Assembly: GCF_000955975.1 (NCBI RefSeq)
Contig: NZ_JYJF01000024.1
Location: forward strand, 1-64,000
DNA: 64,000 bases
Source: Saccharothrix sp. ST-888
GTDB lineage: Bacteria; Actinomycetota; Actinomycetes; Streptomycetales; Streptomycetaceae
Reading direction: 5' to 3'
The notes beneath the pieces are model-generated. The model saw only the letters and a program-made list of their open reading frames with translations, did not search any database and had not been told where the DNA came from. The position numbers and the translations under genes are program-made. Shown here in pieces: positions 48,591 to 56,635 of this stretch (its first letter is position 1; each line of letters opens with the position of its first letter).

Positions 48591-50096
48591 ATGACCTCCA
48601 CGTTCGACAGCCGCAGCAATTCCAGTGAGTCCGCTCGTCGGCTCGCCGGCCTGAAGGCGGAAGCCCTCATGGACGAGGACCTCGCGGCGATCGACGAGGA
48701 CCTCGACCAGCACTTCGACGGCGAGCAGTACGACCGCAGCGAGCGTGCCGCACTGCGTCGTGTCGCCGGTCTCTCCACCGAGCTCGAGGACGTCACCGAG
48801 GTCGAGTACCGCCAGCTCCGCCTGGAGCGGGTGGTACTCGTCGGCGTGTGGACGGACGGCACGGCGGAAGAGGCCGAGAACTCCCTGGCCGAGCTCGCCG
48901 CACTGGCCGAGACGGCCGGTTCGCAGGTTCTCGACGGCGTGATCCAGCGCCGTGACAAGCCGGACGCCGCGACCTACATCGGCTCCGGCAAGGCGCTGGA
49001 GCTGCGCGACATCGTCGCCTCCACCGGCGCCGACACCGTCGTCTGCGACGGTGAGCTCACCCCGGGCCAGCTGATCCACCTCGAGGACGTCGTCAAGGTC
49101 AAGGTCGTCGACCGGACGGCGCTGATCCTGGACATCTTCGCCCAGCACGCCAAGTCCCGAGAGGGCAAGGCGCAGGTCTCGCTCGCGCAGATGCAGTACA
49201 TGCTGCCGCGACTGCGCGGGTGGGGTCAGTCGCTCTCCCGGCAGATGGGTGGTGGCGGCTCCGGCTCCTCCGGCGGCGGTATGGCCACCCGTGGTCCCGG
49301 TGAGACCAAGATCGAGACGGACCGGCGCCGGATCCGCGAGAAGATGGCGAAGCTCCGCAAGGAGATCGCCGAGATGAAGAAGGGCCGCGACACCAAGCGC
49401 CAGGAGCGCCGTCGTAACCAGGTCCCCTCCGTCGCCATCGCGGGCTACACCAACGCGGGCAAGTCCTCGCTGCTCAACCGGCTCACCGGCGCGGGCGTGC
49501 TGGTGGAGAACGCGCTGTTCGCCACCCTGGACCCGACCGTGCGCCGGGCGCAGACCCCGAGCGGCCGGGTCTACACCCTGGCCGACACCGTCGGCTTCGT
49601 CCGGCACCTGCCGCACCACCTGGTCGAGGCGTTCCGCTCGACCATGGAGGAGGTCGCCGACGCGGACCTCATCCTGCACGTGGTGGACGGCTCGCACCCC
49701 GAGCCGGAGACCCAGCTGGCCGCCGTCCGCGAGGTGGTCGTCTCGGTCGAGGCACAGAACGTGCCGGAGATCGTGGTGATCAACAAGGCCGACGCCGCCG
49801 ATCCGCACGTCCTGCAGCGCCTGCTGCGCCGTGAGCCGCACGCCATCGTGGTCTCGGCCCGTACCGGTCTCGGTATGGAGGAGCTGCTGCAGCTGATCGA
49901 CGACGAGCTGCCGCGCCCCGCGATCGAGGTCCAGGCCCTGGTGCCGTACACCAGGGGCGACCTGGTCTCCCGGGTGCACGCCGAGGGCGAGCTGCTCGAC
50001 ACCGAGCACACCGGTGACGGGACGCTGCTGCGCGCCAAGGTCTCCGCCGAACTGGCGGCCGAGCTGGGGCGCTTCGCGGTCGTCGCGCAGAGCTGA
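48591..50096 (+). CDS. hflX: GTPase HflX
   Basis: 501 residues. HflX is a ribosome-associated GTPase that splits stalled or hibernating 70S ribosomes. The N-terminal HflX domain (about 80-260) contains DKPDAATYIGSGK and LAQMQYMLPRLRGWG. A Gly-rich loop (GGGGSGSSGGG) precedes RGPGETKIETDRR. The G domain shows GYTNAGKSSL (P-loop), DTVGFVRHLPH (switch II), NKAD and SART. The C-terminus is short. A basic/acidic N-terminal 75 residues is Streptomyces-like. The ATG follows AAAGGA. A terminator hairpin follows the gene. Confidence 0.93.
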   Translation: MTSTFDSRSNSSESARRLAGLKAEALMDEDLAAIDEDLDQHFDGEQYDRSERAALRRVAGLSTELEDVTEVEYRQLRLERVVLVGVWTDGTAEEAENSLAELAALAETAGSQVLDGVIQRRDKPDAATYIGSGKALELRDIVASTGADTVVCDGELTPGQLIHLEDVVKVKVVDRTALILDIFAQHAKSREGKAQVSLAQMQYMLPRLRGWGQSLSRQMGGGGSGSSGGGMATRGPGETKIETDRRRIREKMAKLRKEIAEMKKGRDTKRQERRRNQVPSVAIAGYTNAGKSSLLNRLTGAGVLVENALFATLDPTVRRAQTPSGRVYTLADTVGFVRHLPHHLVEAFRSTMEEVADADLILHVVDGSHPEPETQLAAVREVVVSVEAQNVPEIVVINKADAADPHVLQRLLRREPHAIVVSARTGLGMEELLQLIDDELPRPAIEVQALVPYTRGDLVSRVHAEGELLDTEHTGDGTLLRAKVSAELAAELGRFAVVAQS

Positions 50097-50110
50097 CCCC
50101 CGCAGACGGG

Positions 50111-50152
50111 CCGAGGGCCCCGACCGTCCCATCGGGCGGTCGGGGCCCTCGG
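50111..50152. terminator. bidirectional terminator between hflX and the protease pair
   Basis: Two 16-nt arms (50111-50126 and 50137-50152) pair perfectly around a 10-nt loop. It lies between the convergent ends of hflX and the first trypsin-like gene. Confidence 0.8.
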
Positions 50153-50159
50153 CGTGTGC

Positions 50160-51326
50160 TCAGTTCTGCTTGCTGCTGATGTAGTTGAACACCGACTGGG
50201 CCTCGTCACCCAGCGAGGGACCGGCCATCCAGCCCGCCGGGCGCGGACCGATCGAGTTCTCGCTGATCAGCGCGGGCTTGCCGTTCCTGGTGACGAACCA
50301 GCCGCCGCCGCTGGCGCCGCCGGTCATCGTGCAGCCGATGTTGTACATGGTCGGGCGGCCGGCGTCGAAGGAGAGCCGGGCGGGCGGGACGGCGGAGTCG
50401 CAGTGCTCCAGCTCGCGGCCGTCGAACGGCGCGGCCTGCGGGTAGCCGTACGCGGAGACCCCGGTGATCTGGTTGCGCGGGGCGTTGAACCAGACCGGGA
50501 CCGAGCTGCCCACGGTCTCCTCCAGCGAGCGGCCGCTGCCGTCCTCGTTGTGCACCCGGATGACCCCGAAGTCGTACTGGCTGACCGGGCCGCCGCGCTC
50601 GCCGCCCTCCTCGGTCCACTGCGGCGGGACCACCGCGTAGTCGGTGTCCCACACGCCGTACGGGGTGACGACCTGCTGCTCGGTGACGCGCCTGCCGTTG
50701 CTCGCGGCGCCGCTGCGGTTGAAGGAGGGGACGAAGCTGATCTTCTTGAACCAGTCGGCGCCCTTGCCGCCGTGCAGGCAGTGGGCCGCCGTCCAGACCA
50801 GGTTGCTCTTCCCCGGGTGGGCCGGGTCGCTGATCACGGTGCCGGAGCAGACCGCGGCCTCGTCCGCGCTGACGGTCATGAAGATCTTGCCGAGCACGGC
50901 GGTGCCGGGCGTGTACGGGTGTGCCTGCGGCTTGGCCTGGATCACGGTCGGCTGCGGGTCGTTCTCGGGCGCCGTCCGGCTGGACTGGATGCCCGCCTCC
51001 TGGTTCTCCATGCCCTTGGCGGCCTCCATCTTGGCCTGGTCCCAGAAGCCCTTGATCGCCTCGGGCTTGAAGCCGTGCGACTGGGCCCACTTGGCCCAGT
51101 CGTCCGCGCTCCAGTTCTTGAGGTTCTGCAGGGCCTTGGCCAGGTCGAGACCGCCCTTGCCGGCACTGGCGGTCGCGGTCACCGAGGGCGAGGCGGCCGC
51201 CTGCGGGGAGGAGCCGCCCTTGTCGTCCGGGCCGCAGGCGGTGGCGGTCAGTGCCAGCGCGGTGGCGACGGCGGCGGTCAGCCCGGCACGGCGGCGCGTG
51301 CTGGTGGCGTGCGTGGTGGTGTTCAT
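50160..51326 (-). CDS. trypsin-like serine protease lipoprotein, copy 1
   Basis: 388 residues. The lipoprotein signal ends at Cys31 (LTATAC). A low-complexity Ser/Ala spacer leads to a Trp-rich block (about 70-105, NWSADDWAKWAQSHGF). A chymotrypsin-fold domain follows with His182 (TAAHC), Asp252 (QYDFGVI) and Ser339 (GASGGGW). Five Cys are visible in the mature part. The neighbour on the same strand is a clear paralogue. The ATG at 51326 starts the signal peptide; a longer open frame runs through the upstream gene and is not real. The protein should be anchored outside the membrane. Its target is unknown. Confidence 0.8.
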   Translation of the reverse strand: MNTTTHATSTRRRAGLTAAVATALALTATACGPDDKGGSSPQAAASPSVTATASAGKGGLDLAKALQNLKNWSADDWAKWAQSHGFKPEAIKGFWDQAKMEAAKGMENQEAGIQSSRTAPENDPQPTVIQAKPQAHPYTPGTAVLGKIFMTVSADEAAVCSGTVISDPAHPGKSNLVWTAAHCLHGGKGADWFKKISFVPSFNRSGAASNGRRVTEQQVVTPYGVWDTDYAVVPPQWTEEGGERGGPVSQYDFGVIRVHNEDGSGRSLEETVGSSVPVWFNAPRNQITGVSAYGYPQAAPFDGRELEHCDSAVPPARLSFDAGRPTMYNIGCTMTGGASGGGWFVTRNGKPALISENSIGPRPAGWMAGPSLGDEAQSVFNYISSKQN

Positions 51327-51373
51327 GAGGGTTCCCCGTGTACTGATACGAGCGGTCAACTGCCGCCCGGTGG

Positions 51374-52522
51374 TCACTTCTTGCCGATGTAGTCGAGGGC
51401 CTGCCTGGCCACGCCCTCCAGGTACGGACCGCTGAGCGAGGTGTGGTCCAGGGTGCCGATCGAGGTGTTGCTGACCAGGGCCTGGCGGCCGTCCGGCATG
51501 GTGGCGAACCAGCCGCCGCCGCTGGAACCCGCGGTCATGGTGCAGCCGATGGTCATCATCGACGGCCGCTTCGGGTCGAAGGAGAGCCGGGCCGGCTTTC
51601 CGCCGTCGCACCGGTCAAGCTCCTGCCCGTCGAAGGGCTTCACCGCCGGGTAGCCCCAGGCGGAGATGGACAGTTGGTCGCGCGGCGCGTCGAACCAGAC
51701 CGGCAGCGCGGTGCCGACCGTCTCCTCCAGCGACCTGCCGTTCCCGTCCGGGTTGTGCACCTTCAGCACCGCGAAGTCGTACTGGTTCGCCGCGTTCCCG
51801 CTGTGGCCGCCCTCGGCCGTCCACTGCGGCGAGGTGATGACGTTGTCGGCCCACCACATGCCGAGCGGTGCGACGTCCTGCGGTGCGGCCTTGTGGCCGG
51901 AGCCGGCCGCGCCCGAACTGTTGTAGGCCGGAACGAAGATGATGTTCTTGAACCAGTCGCCGCCCTTGCCCTCGTGCACGCAGTGCCCGGCGGTCCAGAC
52001 CAGGTTGCTCTTCCCCGGGTGCGCCGGGTCGGCCACCACGGTGGCCGAGCACTGGCCGGTGCCGCCGCCGGGCGCGGTCGAGAAGACCTTCCCGGAGGCC
52101 GCGTACCTGGTGTACGGGCGGGGCACCGCAACCGCCTGGACCGGCGCGGGATCGGGGTCGGTCACCCCGGCGTCGGCCGGCGGCTGGGTGGCGACCGGCT
52201 CGGGCTGCTGTGGCTGGGCGCTCTTCATCTTCTCCGGGTTCCAGAGGTCCCGGACGACCGGATTGTTGAAGACGTGCTTGGACGCCCAGCGGTCCCAGTC
52301 GTCGTACTTCCACTTCTTGAGCTCGTCCCAGCTCTTCGGCAGCCCGTCCAGCAGGCCCGAGGGCAGGCCGGACGGCAGGTGCAGCTTGCCGCCGGGCCCG
52401 GCGGAGGCCGAGTCGCTCGCGGCCGGCGCGGCGGTCCTCCCCCCGTCGCTGCCGCACCCGGCGACCGTGAACAGCGTTGCCGCGGCCAGCGCAGCGCAGG
52501 CCGTACGACGTATCGATGACAT
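51374..52522 (-). CDS. trypsin-like serine protease lipoprotein, copy 2
   Basis: 382 residues. A signal peptide ends at Cys23 (TVAGC). The Trp-rich block (about 65-102) reads SWDELKKWKYDDWDRWASKH, and the protease domain has His180 (TAGHC), Asp249 (QYDFAVL) and Ser334 (GSSGGGW). The two proteins share HPGKSNLVWTA, GKG.DWFK and GRSLEETVG, so they are tandem duplicates that have diverged. The 47-bp gap suggests one operon, with this gene first. The start is preceded by GGGGGGAA. The divergent upstream region is shared with the siderophore operon. Confidence 0.8.
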   Translation of the reverse strand: MSSIRRTACAALAAATLFTVAGCGSDGGRTAAPAASDSASAGPGGKLHLPSGLPSGLLDGLPKSWDELKKWKYDDWDRWASKHVFNNPVVRDLWNPEKMKSAQPQQPEPVATQPPADAGVTDPDPAPVQAVAVPRPYTRYAASGKVFSTAPGGGTGQCSATVVADPAHPGKSNLVWTAGHCVHEGKGGDWFKNIIFVPAYNSSGAAGSGHKAAPQDVAPLGMWWADNVITSPQWTAEGGHSGNAANQYDFAVLKVHNPDGNGRSLEETVGTALPVWFDAPRDQLSISAWGYPAVKPFDGQELDRCDGGKPARLSFDPKRPSMMTIGCTMTAGSSGGGWFATMPDGRQALVSNTSIGTLDHTSLSGPYLEGVARQALDYIGKK

Positions 52523-52686
52523 AGCCGTTCCCCCCGTGGCTCTCCGGTCGAGCGGCCCGGGAACGCACACCGGGCCCTGTGAGTCTCCCACCCCGGAGCA
52601 TGACGGGCACCGCCGACCCCTGGTTGCCCGGACCGACCGATGGTCACCGATCCGTGACCCGGGCGCCGGTCCGTCGGCCAGTACCT

Positions 52687-52718
52687 CAGATCACTCACCC
52701 CCAGGGATGAGTGATCTG
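52687..52718. promoter_or_regulatory. 11-bp inverted repeat in the divergent region
   Basis: CAGATCACTCA (52687-52697) and TGAGTGATCTG (52708-52718) are perfect inverted copies with a 10-nt spacer. A related half, GTGATCAC, lies 33 bp further right. It could be an operator or a hairpin. It is 165 bp from the protease start. Confidence 0.45.
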
Positions 52719-52767
52719 GCGGTATTCACCGGAACGAGTGAGCCGATCTTGTGATCACCCGTCAGGG

Positions 52768-52786
52768 GTAGGTACCCCTTACCTGT
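52768..52786 (+). promoter_or_regulatory. candidate iron box (DmdR/IdeR operator)
   Basis: GTAGGTACCCCTTACCTGT keeps the TAGGT...ACCT halves of the iron box at the normal spacing (AGGT and ACCT seven bases apart), with the additional AGGTA/TACCT symmetry. It matches 11 of the 19 consensus positions I recall. It lies 99 bp before the siderophore operon start, where DmdR-type iron repressors act. Confidence 0.6.
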
Positions 52787-52884
52787 CGCCTGCCGGAGGC
52801 GCGCCGCGCGGCCCGCGCACCCCCATGACTCCCCGCGCCCGCGACCGCTCGCGTCCGCAGCCCCACGCGCCCCAAGGAGCAGCC

Positions 52885-54681
52885 TTGAGCACCGCCCTCA
52901 CCGGAGCCCCGCCCGCCGGCCTCCCCCGCCAGAGTGCCGCCCCCGACCCGCTGCTCCACCCCGATCCGGCGGTGGCCGCCGAGCACGCCGCCGTGGAGAG
53001 CCTGCTGCGCTGCTGGGTCCGGGAGACCGGGGCGGCACCCGGGCCCGACGGGCTGCTGCGGATCCCGGTCCTGGGCGGCGCGGCCCGGCTGGCAGCGCCC
53101 GTACGGTACTGGTCGGCTTGTGGCTGGCACCGCTTCGGCGCCGCCACCCTGGACGGGCCGGCCACCCTGGAGGGGGAGGGCGGCGAGGGCACCCCCGTCG
53201 ACGCGGTCACCCTCGCCGCGCTGGTCGCCAGCGCCGCCGCCGAGCGGCCCGACCCCGGACAGATCGCCGACCTCGCCGCCCGGGTCGCCGACTCCGTGGT
53301 CCGCACCGCCGACGTGCTCGCCTACCGCCGCCGGGCCGAGGAGGCGACCGACTGGCCCTTCCTGCAGGCCGAACAGGCACTGCTGCTCGGCCACCCGCTG
53401 CACCCGACCCCGAAGAGCCGCGACGGCCTGGGCCCGGCCCAGAGCGCCGCCTACTCGCCCGAACTGCACGGCGCCTTCCGGCTGCACTGGTACGCCGTGG
53501 ACCGCGAGCTGCTCGCCGCCGACTCGGCGGCCGGAGTGCCCGCCGACGTCCTCACCGCCCGCCTGCTCGGCGACCGCTCCCTGCTGCCGCCCGGCACCGC
53601 CGCCCTGCCACTGCACCCCTGGCAGGCGCGGGAGTTGGCGCTGCGCCCGGAGGTGGCCGGACTGCTGGAGTGCGGACGGCTCCACGACCTCGGCGCACAG
53701 GGGGAGTTGTGGCACCCCACTTCCTCCGTCCGCACGGTCTGCCGTCCGGGCCGGCCCTGGATGCTCAAGCTCTCGCTCGGCCTGCGGATCACCAACTCCC
53801 GCCGGGAGAACCTGCGCAAGGAACTGCACCGGGGCGTGGAGGTGCACCGGCTGCTGGAGAGCGGCCTCGGCGCCGAGTGGCGGGCCGTGCACCCCGGCTT
53901 CGACATCGTCCGCGACCCCGCCTGGATCGGCGTCGACCTCCCCGCGCTCGGCGACCCGAACGGCCTGGACACCGTGCTGCGCAGCCAGCCCTTCGGCCCC
54001 GCCGAACAGGTGTTCTGCGTGGCCGGGCTGGTCGCCGAGCGGCCGATCGGCGCGGGCAGCCGACTGCCGTCCCGGCTCGGCGACCTGCTGCGCGGCCTGG
54101 CCGTCCGCAGCGGACGTCCGACGCAGACGGTCGCCGGCGAGTGGTTCCTGCGCTACCTGGACGCCATGGTGCTCCCGGTGCTCTGGCTGGACGGCCGGGC
54201 GGGCATCGCCCTGGAGGCCCACCAGCAGAACAGCCTGGTCCTGCTGGACGAGGACGGCTGGCCGGTCGGCGGACGCTACCGCGACAACCAGGGCTACTAC
54301 TTCCGCACCTCGCACGCCGCCCGGCTGGCCGCCCGGCTGCCCGGCATCGGCGCGCACAGCGACACCTTCGTCGACGACAAGGTGATCGACAAGCACTTCG
54401 CGTACTACCTCGGCATCAACCACGTGCTCGGCCTGATCGGCGCCCTGGGCTCGCAGGGGCTGGCCGACGAGGGCGTGCTGCTGGCCGCCCTGCGCGGCTT
54501 CCTGGCCGGACCGCAGGCGGCGGCCACCGGCTCCGGCATGCCGGAACTGCTGCTGGACGAACCCTTCCTGCACTGCAAGGCCAACCTGCTCACCCGACTG
54601 CACGGGATGGACGAACTGGTCGGCCCGGTCGCCACCCAGTCCGTGTACGTGGACATCCCCAACCCGGTCGCGAGCCGGTGA
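52885..54681 (+). CDS. IucA/IucC family siderophore synthetase, first copy
   Basis: 598 residues of the NRPS-independent siderophore (NIS) synthetase family, which join carboxylates such as citrate to amines using ATP. The ATP-binding motif GHPLHPTPKSR lies at 169-179. LPLHPWQ, KLSLGLRITNSRRENLRKEL and HQQNSLV are further family motifs. The TTG start is preceded by AAGGAG at ideal spacing; in-frame ATGs upstream lack a ribosome site. The stop overlaps the next gene by 4 nt. It is the first gene of the operon and likely of the IucA type. Its exact substrate cannot be assigned. Confidence 0.87.
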   Translation: MSTALTGAPPAGLPRQSAAPDPLLHPDPAVAAEHAAVESLLRCWVRETGAAPGPDGLLRIPVLGGAARLAAPVRYWSACGWHRFGAATLDGPATLEGEGGEGTPVDAVTLAALVASAAAERPDPGQIADLAARVADSVVRTADVLAYRRRAEEATDWPFLQAEQALLLGHPLHPTPKSRDGLGPAQSAAYSPELHGAFRLHWYAVDRELLAADSAAGVPADVLTARLLGDRSLLPPGTAALPLHPWQARELALRPEVAGLLECGRLHDLGAQGELWHPTSSVRTVCRPGRPWMLKLSLGLRITNSRRENLRKELHRGVEVHRLLESGLGAEWRAVHPGFDIVRDPAWIGVDLPALGDPNGLDTVLRSQPFGPAEQVFCVAGLVAERPIGAGSRLPSRLGDLLRGLAVRSGRPTQTVAGEWFLRYLDAMVLPVLWLDGRAGIALEAHQQNSLVLLDEDGWPVGGRYRDNQGYYFRTSHAARLAARLPGIGAHSDTFVDDKVIDKHFAYYLGINHVLGLIGALGSQGLADEGVLLAALRGFLAGPQAAATGSGMPELLLDEPFLHCKANLLTRLHGMDELVGPVATQSVYVDIPNPVASR

Positions 54682-55259
54682 GGGCCGTCCGCGCCGCCCG
54701 TCCGGGGCTGACGGAGGTCGCCGCACGGGGGCCGGTGCAGACCGCCGCCGGGGAGTTCCGGCTCTGCCCGGTCCGGCTGCCGCACGACCTGCCGCTGCTG
54801 GCCGCCTGGATGAACGACCCGGAGGTGGCCGACTTCTGGGAGCTGGCCGGACCGGCGGAGGTCACCGAACGGCACCTGCGCGCCCAGCTCGACGGCGACG
54901 GCCGCAGCCTGCCCTGCCTCGGCCTGCTCGACGGACTCCCGATGAGCTACTGGGAGATCTACCGCGCCGACCGTGACCCGCTCGCCGGGTACTACCCGGC
55001 CCGGCACCACGACATCGGGGTGCACCTGCTGCTCGCGGCCGGCGCGCGCGGCCGGGGCCTGGGCGCCGTCCTGCTGGCCGCCCTCGCCGACCACATCCTC
55101 GCCGTCCGGCCCGCCTGCCGACGGGTCCTGGCCGAACCGGACGTCCGCAACACGCGCTCCGTCCGGGCCTTCGCGAACGCCGGGTTCGAACGCGCCACCG
55201 AACTCGACCTGCCCACCAAGCGCGCGGCGCTGATGATCCGCCGCCGCACCCGCTCCTAG
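54678..55259 (+). CDS. IucB-like siderophore N-acyltransferase (GNAT)
   Basis: 193 residues. A GNAT acyltransferase of the siderophore type, the kind that acylates N-hydroxylysine or N-hydroxy-diamines. It shows ARLPHDLPLL-type opening (here CPVRLPHDLPLLAAWMNDP), SYWEIYRAD, YYPARHHDIGVHLLLAAGARGRGLG split over the acetyl-CoA loop, and EPDVRNTRSVRAFANAGF. The whole set matches the RhbD/IucB/AlcE group. The GTG start overlaps the upstream synthetase gene by 4 nt, and the next gene follows within 15 nt. The acyl donor is unknown. Confidence 0.85.
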   Translation: MRAVRAARPGLTEVAARGPVQTAAGEFRLCPVRLPHDLPLLAAWMNDPEVADFWELAGPAEVTERHLRAQLDGDGRSLPCLGLLDGLPMSYWEIYRADRDPLAGYYPARHHDIGVHLLLAAGARGRGLGAVLLAALADHILAVRPACRRVLAEPDVRNTRSVRAFANAGFERATELDLPTKRAALMIRRRTRS

Positions 55260-55273
55260 CCCCCTTGGACACC

Positions 55274-56635
55274 ATGGACAACCTGCAGCCCGAGCCGTAC
55301 GACCTGCTCGGGGTCGGCCTCGGCCCGTTCAACCTGTCCCTGGCCGCGCTGGCCGACCAGGTCGGCGGCCTCAGCTCGCTGTTCTGCGAGGCCAGAGCGG
55401 AGTTCAGCTGGCACCCGGGGATGCTGGTGGACGGAGCGCGGATGCAGGTCCCGTTCCTGGCCGACCTGGTCTCGCTGGTCGACCCCACCAACCCCTGGTC
55501 CTTCCTCAACTACCTGCGGGAGCAGCAGCGGCTCTTCCCGTTCTACTTCGCCGAGCGCTTCCAGCTGGCCCGCCGCGAGTACGACCACTACTGCCGCTGG
55601 GCCGCCGAACGGCTGGTCAACTGCCGTTTCGCCACCGCTGTCACGGCCCTGCACTGGTCGGCGGCGGACGAGCTGTTCCGGGCCGAGACCTCGGCGGGCC
55701 GGGTGTGGGCCCGCAACGTGGTGCTCGGCGTCGGCACCCGCCCCGTCCACCCGGAGCCGTTCGCCGCGCTGCGCGGCAACCCCGGGATCTGGCACTCCGC
55801 CGACTACCTGACCAAGCGCCGGTCGCTGGCCGGGGCGCGGGACATCACCGTGGTCGGCTCCGGCCAGTCCGGCGCCGAGGTCTTCCTCGACCTGCTGCGC
55901 ACCCGGGCCGGCGACGGCACCCGGCTGCGCTGGCTCACCCGGACCAGGGCGCTGGCTCCCATGGAGTACTCCAAGCTGGGCCTCGAACACTTCACCCCCG
56001 ACTACACCCGCTACTTCCACGCCCTCGCCCCCGCCGTCCGCGACCGCCTGGTCCAGTCCCAGTGGCAGCTGCACAAGGCCGCCAGCGCCGAGACCCTCGC
56101 CGAGATCCACGACCACCTGTACGAGCGCACCATCGGCCGCCCGATCGACGCCGACCCGGTCGAGATCATCCCCGGCACCGCCGTCATCGACACCCTGGCC
56201 GGCCCCTGCGGCGGCTTCGAACTGAGCTGCCGCCACCTGGACTCCGGCACCGAGCACACCGTCCGCACCGACGCCGTCGTCCTCGCCACCGGCTACCGCG
56301 CCGAACGCCCGGCCGCCCTCGACCCGATCGCCGAGCTGATCGACTGGGACGAGCAGGGCCGCTACCGGGTCGACCTCGACCACCGGGTGGCCACCAAGCC
56401 CCGGCTGACCGGCGGCCTCTACGTCCAGAACGCCGAACTGCACTCGCACGGCGTCGGCACCCCCGACCTCGGCCTCGGCGCCCACCGCGCGGCCGTCATC
56501 CTCAACGCCGTGGCCGGCAAGACCGTGCACCGGCTGCCCGCGCGCGCCGCCTGGACCAGTTTCGCCCCGCCCACCGCCACCGCCGTCCTTCCACGACCCC
56601 AGGAGGGGAACCGTGCCGCAACACCAACCCGCTGA
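55274..56635 (+). CDS. L-lysine / diamine N-hydroxylase (IucD family)
   Basis: 453 residues. It is an FAD- and NADPH-dependent N-hydroxylating monooxygenase, which makes the hydroxamate precursor. The FAD motif LLGVGLGPFNLSLAALA lies near residue 12, and the NADPH motif VVGSGQSGAEVFLDL near 195. The C-terminal ATGYR (VVLATGYRAE) and LSLLS-like HGVGTPDLGLGAHR segments close the family pattern. No decarboxylase gene is in the operon, so lysine itself is a plausible substrate. The ATG at 55274 is chosen over a TTG nine bases before. It overlaps the following gene by 23 nt. Confidence 0.88.
   Translation: MDNLQPEPYDLLGVGLGPFNLSLAALADQVGGLSSLFCEARAEFSWHPGMLVDGARMQVPFLADLVSLVDPTNPWSFLNYLREQQRLFPFYFAERFQLARREYDHYCRWAAERLVNCRFATAVTALHWSAADELFRAETSAGRVWARNVVLGVGTRPVHPEPFAALRGNPGIWHSADYLTKRRSLAGARDITVVGSGQSGAEVFLDLLRTRAGDGTRLRWLTRTRALAPMEYSKLGLEHFTPDYTRYFHALAPAVRDRLVQSQWQLHKAASAETLAEIHDHLYERTIGRPIDADPVEIIPGTAVIDTLAGPCGGFELSCRHLDSGTEHTVRTDAVVLATGYRAERPAALDPIAELIDWDEQGRYRVDLDHRVATKPRLTGGLYVQNAELHSHGVGTPDLGLGAHRAAVILNAVAGKTVHRLPARAAWTSFAPPTATAVLPRPQEGNRAATPTR

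Larger units (their letters stand above)
52523..52884. other. divergent region between the protease pair and the siderophore operon
   Basis: No gene is supported. It contains an 11-bp inverted repeat (52687-52718), an 8-bp palindrome GTGATCAC (52751-52758) and a candidate iron box (52768-52786), together suggesting shared regulation of the leftward protease operon and the rightward siderophore operon. Confidence 0.55.
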
